A stretch of 64,000 nucleotides of DNA from Mycobacterium kyogaense (GTDB lineage Bacteria > Actinomycetota > Actinomycetes > Mycobacteriales > Mycobacteriaceae): assembly GCF_003254575.1 (NCBI RefSeq), contig NZ_QJUA01000030.1:1-64000 (forward strand), in the 5' to 3' direction. Shown here piece by piece: positions 59,317-64,000 of the stretch. The notes beneath the pieces were generated by a model that had not been told where the DNA came from, ran no database searches, and was given only the letters and a program-made list of their open reading frames with translations. How positions within the stretch are numbered: the first letter of the stretch is position 1; every line of letters starts with the position of its first letter. The position numbers and the translations under genes are program-made.

Positions 59317-62139
59317 ATGCGAGTGCGTGACCTCGGCGCGCTGACGGTGACCGTGGACGGGGTCGAACGCCCGGTGGCCGGGGCGCGTGCAGCGACGATC
59401 CTGGCGATGCTCGTCATCCACGCCAACCGCCGGGTGTCGGTGGAGGCGCTGCTCGATGCGACATGGGGCCGTGATGCGACGGACGCGTCGGTGTCGACGT
59501 TGGAGTCTCACGTCTGGAGGCTGCGCCAACTCCTCGAACCACACCGCGCGCAGCGTCAGCCTCCGACCGTTCTCCTCAACGAGAACAACGGGTACCGTCT
59601 CGTGGCCGACGGCCACGCTGTCGATTCCGTGGCGTTCGCACGACTGAGCCGCGACGTCGATGATCTGCTCTCGGTGGGCAAGGCCGACAACGCGATCATG
59701 CGGGCCGATGAGGCCCTTGAACTGTGGCGTGGGCAGCCCTACGGATCGCTGGGTGAGCAACCGTGGGCGCAACCCGCGGTTGCGCGTCTCGACGAATTGC
59801 GCGGGCACACCTGCGAAGCCCGTATTGACGCCCTCATCGCGGTCGGGCGCGTCGAGCAGGCACTGGCTGATCTCGAGCCGTTGATCGCCGACGCGCCATT
59901 CCGGGAGCGTCTGCGCGCGCAGCAGATGCTCGCGCTCTATCGCAGCGCTCGGCCGGACGAAGCGCTCGCGGCGTTCCAGCGCGCCCGGTCCGCGCTGATC
60001 GACGAGCTCGGCAGTGAGCCCGGGAGCGAATTGCGGACGCTGCACGCCAAGATCCTGCAGCAGGATTCGGCGCTCGACGGTGCCCCTCGTAGCTCGCCGC
60101 GCACGCCGGCGGCGCGCGACGTTCACCTGCCGCCGAGTCTGGCACCTCTGCTCGGTCGAGCCACCGACGTCACGCACCTGAGCGCGCTGCTCGACTCCGA
60201 GTCGTTGGTGACGCTGACCGGTGCTGCTGGGATCGGGAAGACTCGCCTGGCCATCGAGGTCGGTCGCACCGCCGCGGACCGGTTCCCGGACGGAGTGTGG
60301 TTCGCCGATCTGTCCATGCTCGATGACGCCGATCTTGTTGTGAACGCCGTGATCTCGACGATCGGCATCGTGTCGGTGCCCGCCTCGACGCCGCTGGAAG
60401 ATCTGGCGAATTACTGTCGCGGTCGTCGAATGCTGCTGATCCTCGACAACTGCGAACATGTCGTCGCAGCGGTGTCACACCTGGTGTCGACGATCCTGGG
60501 ACACGGCACCTCACGATGTGCCGTGTTGACGACGAGCCGGACCCCGCTGGACATCGATGCAGAGGTGACATGGAGCGTGTCTCCGCTCGCCCTGCCGGCA
60601 ACTGACGGAAACGGCGTCGACGGGCCAGCGGTGCAGCTGCTCCTGGACCGCCTCGGCCGGGTAGACCCGAATCTCCCTCTCGACGAGGAGGTGCGTGCGG
60701 CAGCCGTCGCGATCTGTGTCGCCGTCGACGGTCTGCCGTTGGCGATCGAACTCGCCGCCGGGCGCGCCCGCAGCCACAGCCTGGTGGATATCGTGACGCA
60801 GACGCGCACCGACGTCGGCGCCCTCGGAAAGCCCGGGCACCGGGACATGCTCCGAGCGGCGATCGACTCGAGCCACCGCCTGCTGGACCCGGTCGGGCAA
60901 CTTGTCCACCGGCGCATCGCCGTACTCCCAGGAGAGTTCTCCGCCGCCGCGGCCACCGCCGTCGTCGGCGATCTGCCGGCCGAGGACGTCGGCGATGCCC
61001 TCGCCGCCCTCGTGCACTGCTCGATGCTCGCACCCATGGCCGGTCGTAAATCTCGGCGCAACAGCGTCTTTCGCCAGCTTGCCACGGTGCGGGCGCATGC
61101 CGCACACCAGCTGCGGATCGGCGACGATGTCGAGCTGGCGACGGCGCGCCGCAACCAGTGGGCGGTCGACCTCGTCGCCTCCCGTCCCCGGCTCGGAATG
61201 GCCGGCGAGCACGAGTGGTTCGCGGCGCTCGACTCTGACGACGCGACGATCCGGGCGACGCTGTCCGATGTCCTGGTCGATCGACCGGACCCCCGGGCGG
61301 CCCGCCTGTGCGCTGCTCTCGGCTTCTACTGGTATTTCCGGACCAGAGTGATCGAGGCCGAGCGCTGGCTCCGCCTCGCCCGCGACGTGGCCGACGAGAC
61401 GGATGCCGCGGGGTGGGTCTGCGCCACGCTCGTGCTGGCAGCCGCGGTCGCCGTGCAGGGTCGAGTAGAAGCCGCGCGGCCCCTGGTCAGAGAAGCCGTC
61501 GAGCGCGTTCCCGTCCTGCCCGCGAGCGATCTGGTCGCCGTCGGCGAGGCACTGGTGACTCTGGGCAGCGGGCTATGGGTCCATCCCGACGCGGACCTCA
61601 TCGTCGCCGTCGACGCCGCGTTGCAGAGTGTGGCCGTCCGCTCTGGAGATCCCCAATTGCTCTTGCTGGCAGAGGTTCTCGGCTGCACCGCCCGAGCCGT
61701 GGGCGGCGCCCTCGACGAGGCCGCCGAAAACGCTGAGCAGCTGTACGAGGATGCTGTGGCAGCGGGTAACGCGGTAGCTGCGTGGATGACGGCCGCGACG
61801 CCGATGACCGCGGCCGTGCTGCACGGCGATCCCGAGCGGGGCATCCCCTGGGTGCGTCGCGTCATGCACGCTCATCTGGCCGCCGGCGGCACCACCGCTG
61901 GAATGTTCATCGAGAACCGGGCGAACTACGAGACCCAGCGGGGATCGCACGTCCGGGCAGCGAGTCTGTACGCCGCGGCCTACACCCACACTCGACGGGC
62001 GGCCATGGTGTGGCCGCGCCGCCCCGGCACAGAGGAGCTGCTCGCGCAGACACGAGTGGCGTTGACAGAGAGTGCATTCGAAGAGGCCTGGCGTTCGGGC
62101 GAGGCGTGGGAGCTGTCGTACATCGTCGCCCTCGAATGA
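59317..62139 (+). CDS. SARP/BTAD-type ATPase regulator
   Basis: 940-aa regulator. An OmpR-like DNA-binding domain (1-100) with RAATILAMLVIHANRRVSVEALLDATWG is followed by a bacterial transcriptional activation domain (about 105-250), an NTPase with Walker A GAAGIGKT (302-309) and Walker B LLILDNC, then a long helical TPR-like C-terminal part. No LuxR domain is present at the C terminus. It stands without a biosynthetic cluster, divergent from a tautomerase. Confidence 0.9.
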   Translation: MRVRDLGALTVTVDGVERPVAGARAATILAMLVIHANRRVSVEALLDATWGRDATDASVSTLESHVWRLRQLLEPHRAQRQPPTVLLNENNGYRLVADGHAVDSVAFARLSRDVDDLLSVGKADNAIMRADEALELWRGQPYGSLGEQPWAQPAVARLDELRGHTCEARIDALIAVGRVEQALADLEPLIADAPFRERLRAQQMLALYRSARPDEALAAFQRARSALIDELGSEPGSELRTLHAKILQQDSALDGAPRSSPRTPAARDVHLPPSLAPLLGRATDVTHLSALLDSESLVTLTGAAGIGKTRLAIEVGRTAADRFPDGVWFADLSMLDDADLVVNAVISTIGIVSVPASTPLEDLANYCRGRRMLLILDNCEHVVAAVSHLVSTILGHGTSRCAVLTTSRTPLDIDAEVTWSVSPLALPATDGNGVDGPAVQLLLDRLGRVDPNLPLDEEVRAAAVAICVAVDGLPLAIELAAGRARSHSLVDIVTQTRTDVGALGKPGHRDMLRAAIDSSHRLLDPVGQLVHRRIAVLPGEFSAAAATAVVGDLPAEDVGDALAALVHCSMLAPMAGRKSRRNSVFRQLATVRAHAAHQLRIGDDVELATARRNQWAVDLVASRPRLGMAGEHEWFAALDSDDATIRATLSDVLVDRPDPRAARLCAALGFYWYFRTRVIEAERWLRLARDVADETDAAGWVCATLVLAAAVAVQGRVEAARPLVREAVERVPVLPASDLVAVGEALVTLGSGLWVHPDADLIVAVDAALQSVAVRSGDPQLLLLAEVLGCTARAVGGALDEAAENAEQLYEDAVAAGNAVAAWMTAATPMTAAVLHGDPERGIPWVRRVMHAHLAAGGTTAGMFIENRANYETQRGSHVRAASLYAAAYTHTRRAAMVWPRRPGTEELLAQTRVALTESAFEEAWRSGEAWELSYIVALE

Positions 62140-62150
62140 TGCTCAGGGTG

Positions 62151-63218
62151 TCAGATGACGGGGCCATGGTGGCGGCATTGGTTGCCCCCGTCGTGCTTGG
62201 CGTCGTACATGGCCTTGTCGGCGGCGGTGATGAGCTGATCCAGCATCACGTCGAACGAGTCCTCGCTCACCAGGCTCACCTCTACCAGCGCGGTACCGAT
62301 GCTCCCGGTGATTTCGCAGGGCAGCCCTGCGATGGCTGCGCACACCTGCTCGTAGCGCAAGGCGGCCTCTTCGGAGGTGACGATGTCGGCGAAGAGGAAC
62401 TCCTCGCCGCCGCTGCGGGCGATGACGGTGCTGGAGGTGGCGGTCGTGCGCAGGGCTTCGGCAACCGCGACCAGGGCCTGATCTCCCGCCGCGTGGCCGC
62501 GGGTGTCGTTGACCGCTTTGAACCGATCCAGGTCCAGCAAGGCGGCGAGCAGATAACCTTCATCGTCGCGGTGGTGAAGGATCCGTGTCTGCACCATGGT
62601 GCGGAATGCCCGACGGTTGAGCAGACCGGTCAGCGGGTCGAGGTCGGCGATCGCGAGATCGCCTCGCAGTGTTCGAACCAGGGTGTAGAAGGTCAGTCCG
62701 ACACCGTAGCTGCATTGCAGGATCAAGAAGAGGTCGACCAACGCCATCGCCGGGCGCCCCTCGAGCGAGACCGCCACGGTCTGACTGATCGCCACACCGG
62801 TGACCAACAGCAGGACGCCCAGCACCACCCGGGGTGAATGGAAGAACGCGGCATAGCTGACGACCGTGGCGAAGGCGATACAGCCCAGCAGCGCGGCCAA
62901 CGGGTCCGGATAGGCGAGACAGGCCAGCGTGATCGACAGGGTGGTCGCGGCCACGTAGACCTGCGACCACTGCCGAGACGGCCAGCGCCACAGGAAGAGC
63001 ACCGTGCCGAAGACCCCGCCGGCCACCGCCAGCCACATCATCGTTCGACCGATGGCGCTGTTGGGGTGCCCGGCGCCGAACAGCAGCGTCAGCACGCCGG
63101 CCGTCATCGCCGCCGTGGTGGCCGCCAGCCAGAACCGCGTCCGATCTTTCAGGCCGCGTGTCTCAAGGAAATCGGTGATCCAGTCGTAGTGCTCGACGGA
63201 CCGCAGGAGCCGCTCCAT
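62151..63218 (-). CDS. membrane diguanylate cyclase (GGDEF)
   Basis: 355-aa protein with about six membrane helices (to residue about 190) and a GGDEF domain. DLDPLTGLLNRRAF starts the domain; the active site is SGGEEFLF, the active GGEEF form. No EAL domain. It should make cyclic di-GMP from GTP in response to an unknown signal sensed by the membrane part. ATG at 63218; the frame extends to 63302 without support. It ends 11 nt from the SARP gene, convergently. Confidence 0.9.
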   Translation of the reverse strand: MERLLRSVEHYDWITDFLETRGLKDRTRFWLAATTAAMTAGVLTLLFGAGHPNSAIGRTMMWLAVAGGVFGTVLFLWRWPSRQWSQVYVAATTLSITLACLAYPDPLAALLGCIAFATVVSYAAFFHSPRVVLGVLLLVTGVAISQTVAVSLEGRPAMALVDLFLILQCSYGVGLTFYTLVRTLRGDLAIADLDPLTGLLNRRAFRTMVQTRILHHRDDEGYLLAALLDLDRFKAVNDTRGHAAGDQALVAVAEALRTTATSSTVIARSGGEEFLFADIVTSEEAALRYEQVCAAIAGLPCEITGSIGTALVEVSLVSEDSFDVMLDQLITAADKAMYDAKHDGGNQCRHHGPVI

Positions 63219-63490
63219 GCCCCCTCGACTACGGCCGGCCCGGCGGGGTGCCACCCACGACAGCCAGTTGCGCGACCATGTAACCCACCCACCGCCCCGC
63301 ATGCTCCGCCGCGGCGAGCTCGAGCGCCAGGTAACTGGTCGACACAGGCGTGTTCCCCCTCAGTTCGCCCCCGCAAGACTGCGAGGGCGTGCCGCCCAGC
63401 ATATGGCCGGAGTCTGTGGACGCGGACGGCAATTCATCTTCTGCAGAAATCTGTTGCTCCGCACGACGGGCACACGTTTGACTGACGGGC

Positions 63491-64000
63491 GTGAGCAACG
63501 TGCTGAGTGACCTGACGCGCAAGCCCGACCGGCGTGGCGATCGGCACCTGGTCGACGCCGTGTTCGACGAATGCGTGGTCGCCACTGTCTCGACGGTCAT
63601 CGACGGTCAGCCGTGGGTGATCCCGACGCTGGTGGTCCGCGACGGTGACCGCCTGCTGATCCACGGCTCGACGGGAGCGGGCGCGCTGCGCCACGCCGCT
63701 GCCGGTGCTCCGGTCGCTGTCAGTGCGTTCCTCCTCGACGGCATCGTCGTCGCTGAGCGTCAGTTCGACCACTCCGCGAACTACCGCTCGGCGGTGGTGC
63801 GCGGTACCTGCCGCGTCGTCGACAAGACCGAACGCTCGGCGGCGCTCGACACTTTCACCGATGCGCTCCTGCCGGGCCGTCCCACCGAGTGCCCGCCCCA
63901 CTCCGCGAGTGAGGTGGCCGCGACCCTGGTGTTGGAATTGCCGATCGCCGAGGACAATTGGGTGGCCAAGCAGCGCAGCGGGCCGGCCGCAGAACCCGAG
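63491..64000 (+). CDS. FMN-binding pyridoxamine-phosphate-oxidase-like protein, 3' partial
   Basis: 170 codons of an open frame cut by the right window edge. GTG at 63491 gives MSNVLSDLTRKPDRRGDRHLVDAVFDE; CVVATVSTVIDGQPWVIPTLVVRDGDRLLIHGSTGAG and the NYRSAVVRGTCRVVD segment are those of the flavin-nucleotide-binding split-barrel family (Pyridox_ox_2). Likely F420- or FMN-dependent, small-molecule substrate unknown. The 272 nt upstream hold no gene. Confidence 0.85.
   Translation, partial: MSNVLSDLTRKPDRRGDRHLVDAVFDECVVATVSTVIDGQPWVIPTLVVRDGDRLLIHGSTGAGALRHAAAGAPVAVSAFLLDGIVVAERQFDHSANYRSAVVRGTCRVVDKTERSAALDTFTDALLPGRPTECPPHSASEVAATLVLELPIAEDNWVAKQRSGPAAEPE

Overview
The window is high-GC actinobacterial DNA. 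It carries the replication-origin region of a Mycobacterium/Mycolicibacterium-type chromosome. The order murJ-fusion, sigM, trxB, trxA, cwlM, GNAT, parB, parA, rsmG, khpB, yidC, yidD, rnpA, rpmH, dnaA, oriC, dnaN, gnd, recF, dciA, gyrB, gyrA is the mycobacterial one. It continues through DUF3566, tRNA-Ile, tRNA-Ala, cwsA, ppiA, crgA, DUF881, trpG and the pknB-pknA-pbpA-rodA-pstP-fhaB-fhaA operon to tRNA-Leu. A gnd gene between dnaN and recF, a full-length GyrA intein and a serine at the quinolone-relevant position of GyrA point to an environmental, probably rapidly growing species. I do not assign a species.

Bases 1-40125 are core. Positions 1-5336 hold an envelope regulator, an ECF sigma factor with a short partner protein, the thioredoxin pair and the murein regulator CwlM. 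Positions 5347-11630 (minus strand) hold ParABS segregation genes with a perfect parS, 16S rRNA methylation, membrane insertion, RNase P and L34. Positions 12239-24162 hold initiation (DnaA, oriC, clamp), RecF, the DciA-type helicase loader and gyrase. Positions 24173-40125 hold divisome and envelope genes, three tRNAs and the Ser/Thr kinase/phosphatase operon. That operon regulates the same peptidoglycan machinery as CwlM and the MurJ fusion, so both ends of the core block belong to one network.

The mycobacterial order stops after tRNA-Leu(CAG), and 40126-64000 is accessory. First comes 1.2 kb without a recognisable gene. A compact operon follows (41349-45546): an XRE-type regulator read from a probably leaderless promoter, an OGG-like HhH-GPD DNA glycosylase, an unknown 201-aa protein with a Gly/Ser-rich N terminus, a PfkB kinase fused to a nucleoside 2-deoxyribosyltransferase, a QueC-like 7-deazaguanine enzyme and a VUT-family (queuosine-precursor type) transporter. 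Several of these genes overlap by four bases. An N-terminally truncated DUF6119/TIGR04141 gene flanks it. This is the best candidate here for an undescribed system: 7-deazapurine salvage, or modification linked to DNA surveillance or defence.

The rest (46.5-64 kb) is a mosaic of small regulator/enzyme pairs: a tautomerase, a decayed DUF1877-like gene, HxlR with an MFS exporter, an AAC(2')-I acetyltransferase, a DJ-1/PfpI gene whose 3' end has a perfect 207-bp tandem duplication, MocR, GNAT, MarR, Lrp with a rhodanese, a dienelactone-hydrolase-like protein lacking its nucleophile, an AraC/VOC/DUF1801 group, an M19 peptidase, a second tautomerase divergent from a SARP-type regulator, a membrane diguanylate cyclase and a flavin-binding protein cut by the window end.
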